A stretch of DNA of 64,000 nt from Microcebus murinus. Taxonomy: Eukaryota; Chordata; Mammalia; Primates; Cheirogaleidae. The notes beneath the pieces were generated by a model that did no database searches, was not told the origin of the DNA, and saw only the letters and a list, made by a program, of their open reading frames with translations. The stretch covers positions 29,071,501 through 29,135,500 of the forward strand of contig NC_134117.1 of NCBI RefSeq assembly GCF_040939455.1, read 5' to 3'. Positions 48,086-61,239 of this stretch are shown here, piece by piece (the stretch's first letter is position 1; each line of letters begins with the position of its first letter). The position numbers were made by a program, and so were the translations under genes.

Positions 48086-48689
48086 ACTGAGCAAATTCGA
48101 ATTCAGAAAATGTAGCAATCACCATAAGGATGGTGAGGGGGTTGGTAAGCCCTGAGCTTGGCCTGGAAGGATGCATGGGATTTGGAGAAGCTGGGGCGCA
48201 GGGGAAGGCATTGCAGGTAGAATAGACAGTGTGAGTAAGGTGAGGCAGCAAGAATGCGAGTGATGTGCCTGGGGCTGGGGGTTTACTCTGGCGTACTTTG
48301 CAGGACAGTTGCAACAAGATGGAAATCAGTGTGGAGCAGGGAATGTCAAGCTGAGACATTTGAAATATATCCCTAAGGAAATGAGCTATTGATGGTTTCT
48401 GAGCAGAGGACTATTCTATTGAAGACATATGATGCTTAGGATCTGTAGAAGCAGGAAGCAGGGCGACCACCAGGACTTCCAGGGCTAGGAGCACGAGGAT
48501 GTGGGCTCTGGCCTTGGGTATGGGAAAGGAGGGAAGGTGGGAAGAGATTGGGGCTCTGTGTGTGGGAGGGACCCTGAGCTGAGCTGTGCCTCAGGGTCAT
48601 GGTTGCAGCATGAATGAGTTCATCCAGGCATGTTCAGTAAGCACTGGGGTGCCCTTGAGGCGGGTGGGGAAGGGAGTAATGTTTTAACA

Positions 48690-49470
48690 TAAAATGTTTT
48701 TCTTAACTATGCAGCTAATGTAAGCTAATGTACATCCGCTGGAGAGCATTTAGAAAATATATATAGCAAGGAGAATTAAAAATGTCCAGCAATCCCATTG
48801 CCTAGAAGTAATTGTTGTTAACATTTTGTTGTATGTTCTTGCAGAGTTTTTCTGTGCATGTTTGTAACATTTTTCTCCTAAAAATGTTGTACATATTGCT
48901 TTGAACCCACTTCTGTTTCACTTTGACTTAGTACCACAAACCTCTTTCTATGACAGTAAAGACACTTATGTAACAAACATTCTTGTACAACACCAATTAA
49001 ATTGTTTTGTGCACCATTGTATAGATGCATCATAATTTATTTATCCAGTCTCCTATTGTTGGATATACAGATTTTTTCCCCAATCTTGCTTTTATAAATG
49101 ATGATGCTGGAGTTGTCCTTGTAGCTAGATTTTTATATTCATCTTTAATTATTTCTTTAGAATAAATTCCTAGAAGTAGAATTGCTGTGTCAAAAGTACC
49201 AGCGCATTAGGGCTTCTGATTCTTCTTTTCAAATTACCCTTCAACATGTTTTATTCCTTTACACTCCCATTAGAATTAATAGTTTGTATTCTAGTTTGTA
49301 AAAATCTTTGCTGGTTTGAGAAAAGTACTTTGCTATTTCTTTAACTTGCACTTTTAATTTGTATTTCTTTTTCAAATAATTTTAAACTTTTAAAAATATA
49401 TTTTGGCCATTTGTGTTTCTTCTGCTCTTTGTATTTCCTGTTCATGTGCTTTTTCTTCTGTTAATGCTCA
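48690..49470 (-). repeat. Old L1-type LINE 3' region, reverse orientation
   Basis: Reversed L1 3' signatures include 'tttatttatccagtctccta', 'ttgttggatatacagatttt', 'cctagaagtagaattgctgt' and 'ttttaatttgtatttctttt'. Strongly decayed, subfamily uncertain. Confidence 0.65.
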
Positions 49471-52400
49471 TTGTTATAATTAGAGGTTTATTTTTGGACA
49501 TGTAAATATTAAGGAACCCTTTTCAGTATTAAGGGCTTCAACCTTTTCTCTGCCATATTTGTCACAAATAATTTTTGGAGAGAAGACGTTTAAAAAGCAG
49601 AAAGCTTATTCCACCCCATATCATTGATTTTTTCCCATGGGGACAACTGCATGGCTGTATCAGCTCAGATTAGGTTAAATTGCTAGTAACAGATCCAAGT
49701 TAATTGGCTGTGTCCATCAGGGTCCAGTTAGGAGACTGAAATCACAGCAGTAATTCAAGCAGTAATTATAAAATCTAATATAAATAATTATTAACTAGCA
49801 AAGGGGGATTGACTCCTACAGGAAATGAAGAGAACTCCAAAGAAAACAGGAAAGGCAGATGTGAGCAGCAACTGCTAGGGAAGGAGGAGGTTCACCTCCC
49901 TCCCCCTAACCCCAGCCCTTCCAGGCTGAAATTCTAACTTCATAGGGAGGCTGTGGCTGTGGCCCGCTGGAGGTTGGAGAAGTCACCTGTATACTGGCCA
50001 GCAGGGACTTGCCTAGTGGAGATTGGCAGAACTCTGAAGGGTTGATGTCAAAGGTTCTCCTGAACACTGGCAGCAGCCACTGCTGTAGGAGCAAATTGAG
50101 ACCCCTGGAACTGGGAGGAGAAGTCCCTTCCTCTTGCAGTGTCCCTCCAGTGCCCTGTACTGACGAAGCCTAACATTATGCCAGCTGGAGAAGGAGCAGT
50201 GTTTACAGGGTCCAGCTCCAGCATCACAAAGCATGACAAAGAAGGGCAGATTTGGAACTGAGAGGCAATATATTGATATCTGGGACATCGGCTTAGACAA
50301 GCTAGACATCTGTTTCTTTCCCACCTCAAAGTCTGGAGGTCTGCAATCTAGGGCCGATATGGTAGTTTGACTCCATCAAGTCCCCCAAGATCCAGGCTCC
50401 TTCCAGCGTGCCACTCCATTCTCTTCAGGTTGCGGGCCTTGTCCTCTTGGTCCAAATGGTAGCCAGAGCTCAAACCATCACAAGCATGGTTTGGACGTGG
50501 GTGGGATGGAAAACAAAAGGTAACAAAGAATGTGTGAGAAGAAACCTCCTAGGAGCTGCCATTTGTTACTTTTGCTTCATTGCATTGGCTGGAACTTAGC
50601 CACATGGCCACAGATAGCTACATGGGAGTCTAGAAGATCTTTCTTTTGGAGGGCCTGGAAGTAAACATTGGAGATTTTATTATTATGGAAGAAGGGAGAA
50701 AGGTATTGATGGGCAGTGACCAATCTCTGCCATGATAAGCTATACTTGCTGGACCTTTGCAAAGAAAATTTAGTCAAAATGATAATGGACCTACTACCAT
50801 GACTGTAAGTTAACCAGCTAGCTACACAGAGTAAGACCTTTGAGTCAAATGTTATGGAATGTTAGAGCTAGAAGGAACTTTTGTGATTATTTATTCTAAG
50901 TTTTTCGTGTTTCCTCTGAGAAGCCCAAGGGCCTAGGAGGGGCAGTAACTTGTCCAAGGTCATAGGAATCGCTACTGGCATGGCCGGAAGTAGGTCCCGG
51001 GTCTCCTTCACTCTCCACTTAGCATCTCTCTCCACTCTTTGCACTACTCACAGTCTCCAGTGACTTGTCTTCAGAATGAGTCATGCATGATTGTGCTTGT
51101 AACTTATGGCTCTACAAAAGATCATTCCACAGTGGAGACATTAAGGCTTATGAGGTGTGCCTGGTCCTGGAATCAGGCATATCAGGTGTAAAATTAGAGC
51201 CCGAGAAGCTTCTGGCTTTTAGGAGCTAAACTATATCCTTCTCCCCCTTACCGAGTGGAGCCCAGGTGAGCTCACGCGGTGGGAACGCAGCAGGCATGAG
51301 AGAGCAGCAAGTCATACTCTGCTGGAATTAAGCAGTGAAAAGTGTCATTTTAGGCCAAAGTAGTCATCCCCATTACCAGGCAGAATCCCATCTTCCTATT
51401 TGGTTGTAGAAATAATGGAAGGATTTCCTTAGAACAGCTGTATAAGTCAGGGTCTCAGCAGGAAACAGAATTTACCCTAGACTTCATGAAGGGACTAATC
51501 AGAGATGCAGAGTTAAGGGAACAGACAAGAGGCTAGCCAGCTGTTTCTGTAGTGACGGGACAGGGGAGGGGGCAGTGTTGCTGGAGGTGGCACCAGGTAG
51601 GAGGGGCGCTGGGGAGAGATGAGGCTACGGCCAGACCAGCAGCACCAAAGCAGGGAAGAAATGCCCGGGCCTCTCTCTCTCCTCCCTGGGATCTTCCAGG
51701 GTCTCCTCCTGGCTGGAGGCAATGAGAAGCCAGAGAGGGCAAGGGGATCTGGAGGATAAGCCGCAGGCACTGGCTTCCTGGGCACAGAGCAGAGCAGAGA
51801 GGGTGGAGAATAAGTATACAAAGAATAACATTAATCATAGCTCAGGCCTTGCCGCAGCTATTCATTTACATGGACTGAAATATTTTTAGTGTCTTTACAA
51901 CATAATTTGTGAATGGCAAATGTGTGGCATATGCGATCCACTCCCCGTCCCACCCCCTCATGCCTGTGGCAGGCATTGCTGATTGATCATGGCTCTCTTC
52001 CCTAGGGGTCGGAGAGGTCCCTTCACAATGCTTAGAGAAACACCACCCATTGAGTGGGGTTGGCGTGGGAGATGAAACCTATTTGGGACTATAAAACTGA
52101 AATAGCCTCGCAGATCTGGCCTGCCTGCCCATACCAATCTGGTGGCTAATTTTTCTTTTTCAGAAATTAGCTGACCAAGTGTTTTTGAGACAAGCAAGTC
52201 CTGCTTGGAAAGCCGAGCTGTGGCAGGGTTCTGACATATGTCGGCACTACCACATTGTGACACAGATGAAGGGGCGAGGCGAGAGGCTGTGTCTGCATTG
52301 AGCGGGGTGGTCACCAGCCCAGGCTCCGGGCAGATCCTCTTGCTCATCTGTTGAGTAGGATGATGCCAGCCAAGGCGGAAGGCAGGGCTGGGTGTTCTCT

Positions 52401-54232
52401 CCGGGCGCAATCAGCTTTGAGAGCAGCGGGCTGGAGTACCCATCTGTGTAGGGCGCTCTCCTAGGTCCTGATTGACCTTTCACGTGGAGAGTTAGAAAAT
52501 AGAAATTACTTAGCTGGAACAAATAGGAAACGGACTGTTGCCAGCATGGTGCAGGGCGTAGATGGCAGAAAAGTCTCGATTCATGTGCCATTCCTGCACA
52601 TTCGTGCTGGTCCTCTGTAGCACCGTGTTGAGACGGATTCGGAGGCTGTGTCCAGGTTCCATGGACAAGAGGGGCTGTGCTCAGTTAGGGAGATCTGTCC
52701 TGGGCAAGAGTGGGTAAGGAGAGGCACATGTTTGTCTCACATTTGCCTTCCCTGTGAGAAGTGCAGGGCACATACAAGGCGCACCATTCAAACTGAAGCA
52801 ATTGGAATAGAATTAGGACAGAAACCCACATACAGTCACTTAGTCTAGTCAGATAGATATAAGAAAGAATAGATAAGTAGGCTATAAAAGTGTTAGAAAG
52901 CCATTTAGGGCCTAAGTCCCTGGAGTGAATTTGGGCAACAATTTCCTGAAATATTTGCAACTATCTTGATTCTATAATACACAAAGAGGAAAATACAGGA
53001 AGAATTAATATAATTAATTTGAATAACTGGCTTGGTGTTGACCATCATTTAATTAGCTTTCTCTGCTTCCTGTTATATCATGAGCACATATATTGTGAGA
53101 AAGGAGGAAGAGCATGAGTGAGAGTCAGCACACATGGCTTCTGGATGTGATATTTTGAACAAGTCATTTGGCCTTCCTGGACCCCAGATTCTTCATAGAG
53201 AAAACAAAAGACATTACTTAGATGACTTTGAAATTCTCTGTATCTTAAAAATACTTCTGTTTTAAAGTTTTTCAAGTCTTCAGTGTAAAACTTGCAACAA
53301 ATATGTTTGATCCCATTAAAATATTTACAACTCCCCACTCCTCTCGCCATATGCTTGAGCAACTGAGCCATCTATCCCCGGAGAAGGCCAGCTCCCCACG
53401 CCACAGCAGATGGGGACCCTGGACAGGAGGCTTCCCATACTAAACAGACCCTACCCTTTAATCTCAACCAAAAGATCCAGGAGGCATGATTCACATCTCG
53501 CCTGCTTCCTCTCCTCTGTCCTCCGAGAGTCCGAACCTCTCCCCGCCTGTTCTGCAAACGCGCCTGAATGCAGAGTCCTGAAATTTAGGGTCATGGTTTC
53601 AAAGTTCATGGTCCCGAGAATAAACAAAAAAACTATTGTGGTTGCATAGAGCTGTGGACCCCATTAACACCGTCCCATGAATATTTATAGCGTGGAACTA
53701 CAAAAGAACATAGAGGCCATATTGTATTTCCTAGAACTTTCTTTCCATGGGGTCCTTTCTCTGTGGGTCACTTTAATGTAAGCTTTGCTTATTTAGTTGC
53801 ACACTTTAAGCCGATTAACTTTTTACTAAAAAAAAACCCTCCCTGTTTGTTTGTATATACACTCCCTTGACAAAGATTCACAGAAAACTGCTTTAAACCT
53901 GTTAAATCCCTCCGCTGGAAACGCGAAGTGAAGTGAACTAAATGCGTCTCTGGGTCGGATTTCCCTATAGCTCTGCCTGCCTCTGGCCCCTCCGCCCACC
54001 TCGGCCTGTGTCCTGGGAGGAATTCCAATGGTTTGAGTGCTCCATCTTTCGTTCCTCCAGCAAGCGAGGCTTCTGTCCAGGTGACTGTCTTACAGAACAC
54101 TGGCAAGGCCCTTCCTCGATTCTTGAGTGGCTTGTTATTAGGATAGACGAACACCAGGCCCCGGCAGATGCCATATGATTCTCTAAAAGAAATGGTAGTG
54201 AAATCAAACACTAGATCAGAGACCGTCGACGC

Positions 54233-54435
54233 CATTGGTTCCCAAGCTTCACTGTGCGTCAGAGTCACCTGTGCGGGTGGGGCAGGGTGCGAATTTCAAA
54301 TGCATATTCCTGGGCCCTGTCCCCAGAGGTTCTGATTTCTTAAATCTGGGTTAGGGCCTGGGAGTCTGCATGTCGTCACTCTCCTTAGACACTTCTAATG
54401 CCAGTGGTCTGGGGGCCATGCCTTGAGAAACACTG
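54233..54435 (+). mobile_element. MER5A-type non-autonomous hAT transposon
   Basis: Starts 'cattggttcccaagcttcac' and ends 'ccttgagaaacactg', matching MER5A's inverted ends (CAGTGGTTCTCAA / TTGAGAACCACTG). Interior blocks 'catattcctgggccctgtcc' and 'ggagtctgcatgtcgtcact' fit too. No 8-bp target duplication is visible. Confidence 0.78.
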
Positions 54436-55924
54436 AGCTGATTCAACTATCTCATTTTACAGGGGAAGAAAATGCCACCGAGGGGAAAAGTTACCTGCTC
54501 AAGGTCACATACAGCTTCCAGTGTAGACCATGGAAGTGTAGATATGTCTCTTCTGCAGTGTAGACCATGCCTCAAGATGCAGCTCTACTGCAGAACATTC
54601 GTGATTATAAATAGTGATTATATGTGATTATAAATAGTTCATAAGCAGGAAGCTGATGGAACAGTAAACCATGGCTTAGTGCAGCCCCAGGTTATAAGTA
54701 AAGAAGTGAAAATCAGGAAGTGGCCTGCTTGGTGCAGGTGAGATGAGGTAAGGTGAGTACCTGCTGGAACTCACTCCCCTGGGATAAAATCCAGGTCTCT
54801 GTTAGTTTTGGAGTGAGCCCTGGGGTGGGGCAGGGCATGTGGCCAGGATGGACAGAGATCAGGGGCTGCCCTGGGTGCTGGGAGGTACAGTCTGGGGAGG
54901 GCTGGTTGGTGATAGGAGGTGGCAGCAGAGTCAAAGGAGTCTCCCTCTGGCTGGCTGGCTGCTGCCTGGCTCGAAGGCTCCCCACCTCTGCAGGCCCCAA
55001 ATCACGAACCATTTGCCACCACCAGAATCCCCCTGCCCCAGATGCTCGGAGTCTCCAGCAGGGAGGGGTGTGAAGGACCCTTCAGGCCCAACCCCTCCTG
55101 CTCTCTGTCCCCTCTGAGTGCCCTGCCGAGGCCATCTAGTCCTTGCCAGGCAGTAGTTCATCTGCTAGCAGAGCACTTACTGCTGCCCATGAGATCTGCC
55201 CACACCTTGGATCCCAGTGCTAGAAACTGGGCCCTGAGCAGGGTAGTGAACTGGGCTCCGAGCCTGGAGTTTGGAGCCAAAGATCTGAGTTCATGCCCCG
55301 CCCTTTCCTCGCTGGTTGTCAGCTGGAGCTGGTTGTCGACTTCCGTAAGCCTCACTTTCCCCCCATCAAATCAGGCGGACGGGTCTTGCCCTGCCTTCCT
55401 CTAGGACTTCTGTGAGGAGCATTCTTTCTCTCACTCGTGCATTTATGAAAATGTTCTGAAGGTCAGTGCCAGGCCCTGTACTGGGTGCTGGGGTCAGGGG
55501 TCGAGGGAGAGAGAGGAGAATGTGTGCATGGAAGGGACAGCAAACTGTGAAGTGCTGTACCAAAGTGAGGGACTCCTGGTGACTATCTCTACCTTGGGTG
55601 CTCTGACAGCCCTGGAATCCCATTCCCCGAGTCCGAGCCTCCCTTTCTGCCCCTGGCTGGGCTCGTCCTGTGTGTGTTCCCAGGGGCCAGGCCCATGCCC
55701 ACCCGTCGTTGCTGTGGGTAAGTGCTCCCCTGGGCTGGTGCCAGCAGCAGGTGAGTCATGGCCTTCTCAGGGGGTCACACCTGTAAGAACGTCTCTCGGC
55801 CTCGCTGCCCGTCACCATGAACATAGGCCACTGCCGAGGATCTTGATGTCTGGGGGACGCATCTCTTCTGATTGTCTCGTGTTTACTGACAGGGGCGGGT
55901 GCCAGCCCTGTGCTGAGAACTTAC

Positions 55925-56075
55925 TCGTGCTCATGACAGCCCTGTGGGGAAGATATTATTGTTTATTCCCATTTGAAAGGTGAAGAAAATGAGGTTCAGA
56001 GAGGTTAAGTTATTTGCCCAAGATTACACAGGCAGGACTTAGGTGCCAGGCTATCTGGCTTACACAGTGTCTTGT
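55925..56075 (-). repeat. MIR element, reverse orientation
   Basis: 'tgaagaaaatgaggttcaga', 'gaggttaagttatttgccca' and 'agattacacaggcaggactt' are the reverse-complemented MIR core. Confidence 0.78.
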
Positions 56076-56239
56076 TTGATAACTTTCCTTAGTGTGTGTA
56101 AATGGGATTTGATACATGAAACATGTGCGTGTAAAACTGGAGGCTGTCCTCAAGATTTATGGAATCTGGGAAGCTGAGTCGATGCTAAGAGCTGAGGAAG
56201 GCATCTGGGCGACTGGGAAAAACCCTGGTTTGGGGGTTC

Positions 56240-56345
56240 TGGCTCTGCCACTTGCTGGTTGTATGACCCCAAACATGTCATGCTCGCCTCTGGGTCTGTT
56301 TCTTAATCTGTAAAATGGGTTGATGAGAAAACTAAAAGAAGTGGT
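56240..56345 (+). repeat. MIR element fragment
   Basis: 'ctggctctgccacttgctgg', 'ttgtatgaccccaaacatgt' and 'tttcttaatctgtaaaatgg' match the MIR core. Confidence 0.75.
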
Positions 56346-56719
56346 GCATATGTAAACCCCATTGTTAATTGTAAAGTGTTATAGAAAACATGATAGCCCC
56401 CCTCCCCACCTCCACCTCTTCCAAGCCCCGCCCCCACCATTGCCAATGCCTGGCATTTGCTGACTCTATAAATGTTAAGCGAATATATTAACAGAATTTG
56501 GCCCCCACTGTCTGGTTAATGTTGTCTGGTTGAGATCATTTGTCCTAAAGGAATACAGAGAAAGGAAGTAACGTGTCAGGGGTGGGAGAGGCAGTTGGTA
56601 ATGGAAGCTGAGTTGAATCTTGCAGGGGCAGGGTATTCTGGATGAAGACAGGATAGGGTAGGGGGAGAGACAAGAGCCAGGAGGAACCTAGTGAAAATGA
56701 GAGTGGCACCACTGTTCAC

Positions 56720-56910
56720 TCATTGCTTGCTAGGGGCCAGGCTCTGCACCAACTGCTTAACACACCTTATGTCATTTACTTCTCTCATAGGACTACAGGT
56801 AGGTACTTCTGTATCCAGGTGAGAAAACTATGGCTCAGATAGATGTGTCCAAGGTGATGCAGCTCTTAAATGGCAACGCTAGGATTTGAATCCAGATCTT
56901 TCTGGCATAA
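56720..56910 (-). repeat. MIR element, reverse orientation
   Basis: 'cttgctaggggccaggctct', 'gagaaaactatggctcagat' and 'ggatttgaatccagatcttt' are reversed MIR blocks in order. Confidence 0.75.
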
Positions 56911-57504
56911 AAGTACAGGCTTTGAATGAGCCTGCCTCCGCAGGCAAATAAGCCCAGTCTACGGGCAGGAAGTGCGTTCAGGGAGAACTCCCTGCCCAGC
57001 AATCAGCCTGAGGCTCTGCCCCTAAGTGTCAGGAGGACGCCTGACTGTTGGGCATGGAAGAGCTCCAAAGCAGGGGGAGACCCAGTGCAACTGAGCAGGC
57101 CCAGGCGACAGTGTGGGAGGGGTTTCCAAGCAGCCCTCAGTTTGCTTGACCAGCTTTCCTTCTCTGCCAGGCTCTGGTTTTCAAACCAGGGTGTGCAGGA
57201 ACACTGAAGACTTCCCACTGGGTACACAATACAGAGAGTTTAAGGGAGTGAATTTCCAGGCTCTAAAGCTTCCATCTAGGGGCTCACCTGTCACACACCG
57301 TGTACCCACCCACTGCATACAAAAGCCTGAGTGCAAAGGGGAAATGAGAAACAGTTACAGAGCAGCCTTCTCTGGTGATGAGTCAGAGCGTTTTAGACCT
57401 GTCATTCTGTCTCTTCCTATCTATACGAATTTCTGCTAACAGGGATACCTGTGGCAGGGTGAAATATTTTGAATTCAGAACAACTAAAGTAGGATAAGTT
57501 AATG

Positions 57505-57647
57505 ATACCGATTCTTTTGTTGTTGTTTTTGTAGAGACAGGGTCTCGCTGTTTGCTGAGGCTGGACTCGAACACCAGTTGAGGTGATCTTCCTGCCTCGG
57601 CCTCCCAAAGTGCTGGGATTATATGCGTGAGCCACCGCGTCTGGCCT
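57505..57647 (-). repeat. Half Alu (left arm only), reverse orientation
   Basis: Begins with a T-rich block, 'gtagagacagggtctcgctg', and ends 'gagccaccgcgtctggcc', the reverse of a left Alu arm. The right arm is absent. Confidence 0.8.
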
Positions 57648-58094
57648 AATTATTCTTATTGACCACATGTGAAGAGGGCATTGGAGAATATGTCTTCCTT
57701 GGGGTCGGCTTTTTCAGCTTGCTTCCTTCCTATACAAAGGTTGGGCCCAAGGATCATTTTGGGTCATTTTGAGTCTCAACTAGTTGCAGCCTCCCATCGG
57801 GTATGCTAATGGCCCTTGTGGCTCTACACTTTTCTACCACGTTAGTCACCTTCTTATCTATTTGGTTCAGCTCCGTGCACCATAGCCACACAGAGTTATT
57901 TTCCAGATATGCCTCTCTCTCTTCCTCTCTCAACTTAATTACTGCTACTTTGCACTTATGAAATTTCTGTGAGATAACCATATTCTTAGTTTTCTTTACC
58001 TGAAACATTCTTTTCCAACCACAAAGGATTTATTTGATTTATGAGGCACTGTCTTGATTGGTCCTTGCTACAAGTTTGAATTTTTTTCTTTAAC

Positions 58095-58760
58095 AGACGT
58101 CTCGAGTATAATTTACATACTGTATAATTCACCCATTGTAGGAGTACAATTCAATAATTTTAGTAAATTTATAGTTGTGCAGCCAACACCACAATCCAGT
58201 TTTAGAGCATTTCTACCACCCCGAAACTTCCCACATGCTTGTTGCAACCAATCCTTGTTCCTGCCCCCAACCCTAGGCAATTACTAATATTCTTTCTAGG
58301 TCTATGAATTAGCCTTTTCTAGGCATTTCATATAAGTTGAATCATATATTAATAATATGTAGTCTTTTGCATCTGGTTCTTTCATTTAGTGTGATGTTTT
58401 TGAGATTCAGACATGTTGTAGCTCTGTCTATTTAGTTTGTTCCTTTTAATTGCTACATAGCAATCCTTTGTATAGATATACCACATTTTGTTTATTCATT
58501 CAACAGTTAATGGGCATTTAGGTTGTTTCAAGTTTGCGGCCATTATGAATAAGGCTGCTCTGAACATTTGAGCATATGTCTTTGTGTGGACATATGTTTC
58601 CATTTCTCTTGGGAAGATTCTCCAGGAGTGGAATAGCTGGGTCTGTGATGAGTCTATGTTTAACATTTTAAAGCAACTGCCAGACAGCTTTCCATAAAGG
58701 CTGCACCATTTTGCATTCCCACTAGCAATGAGTGAGGCTCCCCATTTCTCTATACCACAA
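58095..58760 (-). repeat. Old L1 (L1M) 3' end, reverse orientation
   Basis: Reversed L1M 3' UTR blocks in order: 'cacccattgtaggagtacaa', 'gttgtgcagccaacaccaca', 'gggcatttaggttgtttcaa', 'gacatatgtttccatttctc' and 'ctgcaccattttgcattccc'. Similar in layout to the copy at 12,150. Confidence 0.78.
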
Positions 58761-59904
58761 AGCTGAGTTTTAATCAGCCTTTGTTACTCAAAGTTCTTCT
58801 CAGTTTTCTTTTATTGTTTAGTTATGAGAATAGGTTGGCTCTTCCATCTCTCCAGGTCCCTGCATTTTTGGACTCTATTCTTTTTTGTTCCTACTAAATT
58901 GTCCAATTTTTTGAGCCAATTTCTTTCTTATACTACCTGTCGAACACAGCTAGTAGCAACCAGGGCATGCGGTTAATATTCTGACTCCCAGTCTCTTTGC
59001 TTGAAGCCGTAAGCTCATTCAGTTCATCTGTGCCTTCCAAGTTAATGCAGGTAACAGTTTTACCAAATACGTCATCCCACGTAACATAGATCACCTCCTT
59101 CAGCCTTCAGTAGCAGTTTCCCTGATACCTGGCCCGTAGACAGCGGAGTTTGTTACGGTAGCATACCACTTGTGGCAGCAATGTCTGTATTAGTGAGGAT
59201 GAAGAAGTCATGGTAACAAATGCCCATGAATCTCAGAGGTGTATAAAAACAACAGGGTTCTTTTTCCCTTATCCATGCTACATATCCACCCTCTTAAGCC
59301 ATAGTGTACTCATCATCTTTACTCCTGAATCTGGGGTGATAGTGCTACCCCCATCTGGAACATTGCTTGTCTTCTGGGACAGGGCAAAGGGAACATGGTG
59401 AATCATCCACTTGCTCTTAAAGCTTCCTATCATGCTGAATTAGCCAGAGCAGGTTGTGTGGCCCATCCTGACTCGAATGGGGCAGAGAAACCTCCCCCCA
59501 GGGAAGGGCAGCAAATAGGATGAACAATAGTATAAATTCTCACCTTATGCTTTTTCTTTCACATCCTGATGACACTAAAGAAGAAAGAAACAGTATCTTT
59601 TTATGGAGGTTTTGCCCAGAGCTGCCCAGACCTAGGGTAAGACAGGGTGACCCTTTAAAATACCGTACGGGGACTTAGGATTTGCACTGCTGTGGTGGTT
59701 GGCCCCCAGATCCCTGGATTTGATGCACAGAATTATTCTTCTTCTTCTGGCAGCCCCATCTCTTAGGCTCAGGGGGAAATTTGATCAAGCAGATTGTCTT
59801 TTGTAGAGTTTAATACCCAACACCCAGTGCCTTCCAGAGCATTAGTAAACCCATTTTTCTCGATCTCCAGCTCAAATGGCCCCACCTATGTTTTTTCTTC
59901 CCAG

Positions 59905-60015
59905 CTGTCTTTTGGGGAGACATTGCCTTAGATGAAGATGACTTGAAGTTATTTCACATCGACAAAGCCAGAGACTGGGCCAAGCAGTCAGTGGAGGAAA
60001 CAGGACATAGCACAG
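59905..60015 (+). CDS. TLL2: TLL2 exon 2: propeptide segment
   Basis: This 111-nt exon carries two bases completing Ala60, 36 codons ([20 protein letters not shown] then [16 protein letters not shown]) and one base of the next split codon, so residues 61-96. It is part of the prodomain that keeps tolloid proteases inactive until furin-type cleavage. The cleavage site and catalytic zinc motif are encoded further downstream. The acceptor is ttcttcccag and the donor is gtaagt. The sequence agrees closely with my memory of TLL2, with a few substitutions such as Ala for Thr in RDWAKQ. Confidence 0.95.
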
Positions 60016-61239
60016 GTAAGTGCTGAGATCTTACGTCCCCGTCTCCTGCCCCGATGGGAGGGACGCAGGACTCCAGCAGGGGGAGATGTGGACCACAAGT
60101 CGTCGGTGTTCGACCTGCCTGTCCAGTGCCCACCTGTCTGTGGACAGATGGGTTGCCCCTCCTCCTCTGGAGCCAGTGGAGCTGGAGCTTCCAAGTTTGC
60201 TGATGCTTCTAAAAATCTCCATTTGCCTCCTTATGGGGGGACAGTTCAGACTGGGCTTGGTGTTGGTTCTTAGGACTCTGGCCTTGGGCTCCAGCATTTC
60301 CCAGACTGGAGAGGATTCCTGGATGGGCTCAATTTAGGTCCTGTCTGATAACAGTGCTGGTAATGACCAGCCCAGGGAGAGAAGTTTGCTATGGGGTCTC
60401 GCGCAGCCTGTGTTTGGCTGACAACCCAGGTGAAATGCCCTGGGGCCAGGCAACCTACCAGGCTTCAGACTTTGATGACTTTCCTCCCCTCCACCTCCTA
60501 GTCTCCAACCTTGGGGTGAATAGTAAGTAATGGGACTGGTGTCCTGTGTTCTCCTCACCTCTGCAGCAGCCTAGGGGAGCTGAGCTGATGTTTGCTGTGG
60601 CTGATGATGGCTCGTTATTGGTGACTGAGGCTCACACGTGCCTACTTCCTGCAACCCTTCTTGCCACCTGCTCTTCCTCTTTCCCAAAAAGAGCACCTGT
60701 CACAGGCCAAGTGCAGTGCTGGTGAGAGAAAGAGAAATACAGTGTGACCCCTGCCTTCCAGGAGACCTTTTCACACTGTGCAGATGGGTTTTAGATTTGG
60801 TCAAACTCTCCAACATCTCCAGGGTTCAGTTTTTCTATCTGTAAAATGGGGCTGAGTCCAACAGTGGCTCTATAGGGTTTGGGGGATTGACCCCGAGGGC
60901 AACAGGCAGCCGGCTGCCTGGCACGTAAGATCTCAGGAAAGGACGTGCTTTCCTAAGCTGCTCCCCGTCTAATGAAATGTAAACAGATGGACTGTCGTTC
61001 CCATGCAAGTGTGCATCGAAGCAAGAGAGTGGGGAGAGAGGAGAGCAAGTGGAGCAGCCTGCCTGGCGTCATGGGAACGTAAAGGGTGACTAGGAGTCCT
61101 GAGTGGGAGAGAGGACATTTCAGGTGCAGGGGGAGCCTTGTGCAAAGGAAGGTGTGAGAGGGGCTCTCTTTATGTGGGGAGCGGAGGTGAGCTGTGGGTC
61201 ACTGGTGGGGAGTCACTAGTCTGGCCTCCGCTACCGCAG

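Larger units (their letters stand above)
45216..49500 (+). other. TLL2: TLL2 intron 1, middle part
   Basis: Holds a MIR (46,500-46,665), a reversed L2 (about 47,560-48,085), purine-rich degraded sequence (48,120-48,680) and a reversed old L1-type 3' region (48,690-49,470). The longest open frames (45,233-45,673 minus; 46,983-47,621 minus; 47,802-48,359 minus) are in or beside repeats and resemble no protein family. Confidence 0.65.
49500..59904 (+). other. TLL2: TLL2 intron 1, last part
   Basis: Contains old repeats of uncertain family at about 49,710-49,900, 50,340-50,660 and 51,430-51,600 (the first and third share a 'tcagggtc' type start), MIR fragments (53,130-53,215; 55,925-56,075; 56,240-56,345; 56,720-56,910), MER5A (54,233-54,435), small tandem duplications (54,519-54,637), a half Alu (57,505-57,647) and a reversed L1 3' end (58,095-58,760). 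A further unassigned old repeat may lie at about 59,150-59,460. The interval ends with the exon 2 acceptor (tttttcttcccag). No gene is seen. Confidence 0.65.

Noticed and set aside
47802..48359. 185-residue minus-strand frame
   Set aside because: Largely overlaps the reversed L2 LINE 3' region and adjoining decayed sequence. Not similar to L2 reverse transcriptase or any other family I recognise.
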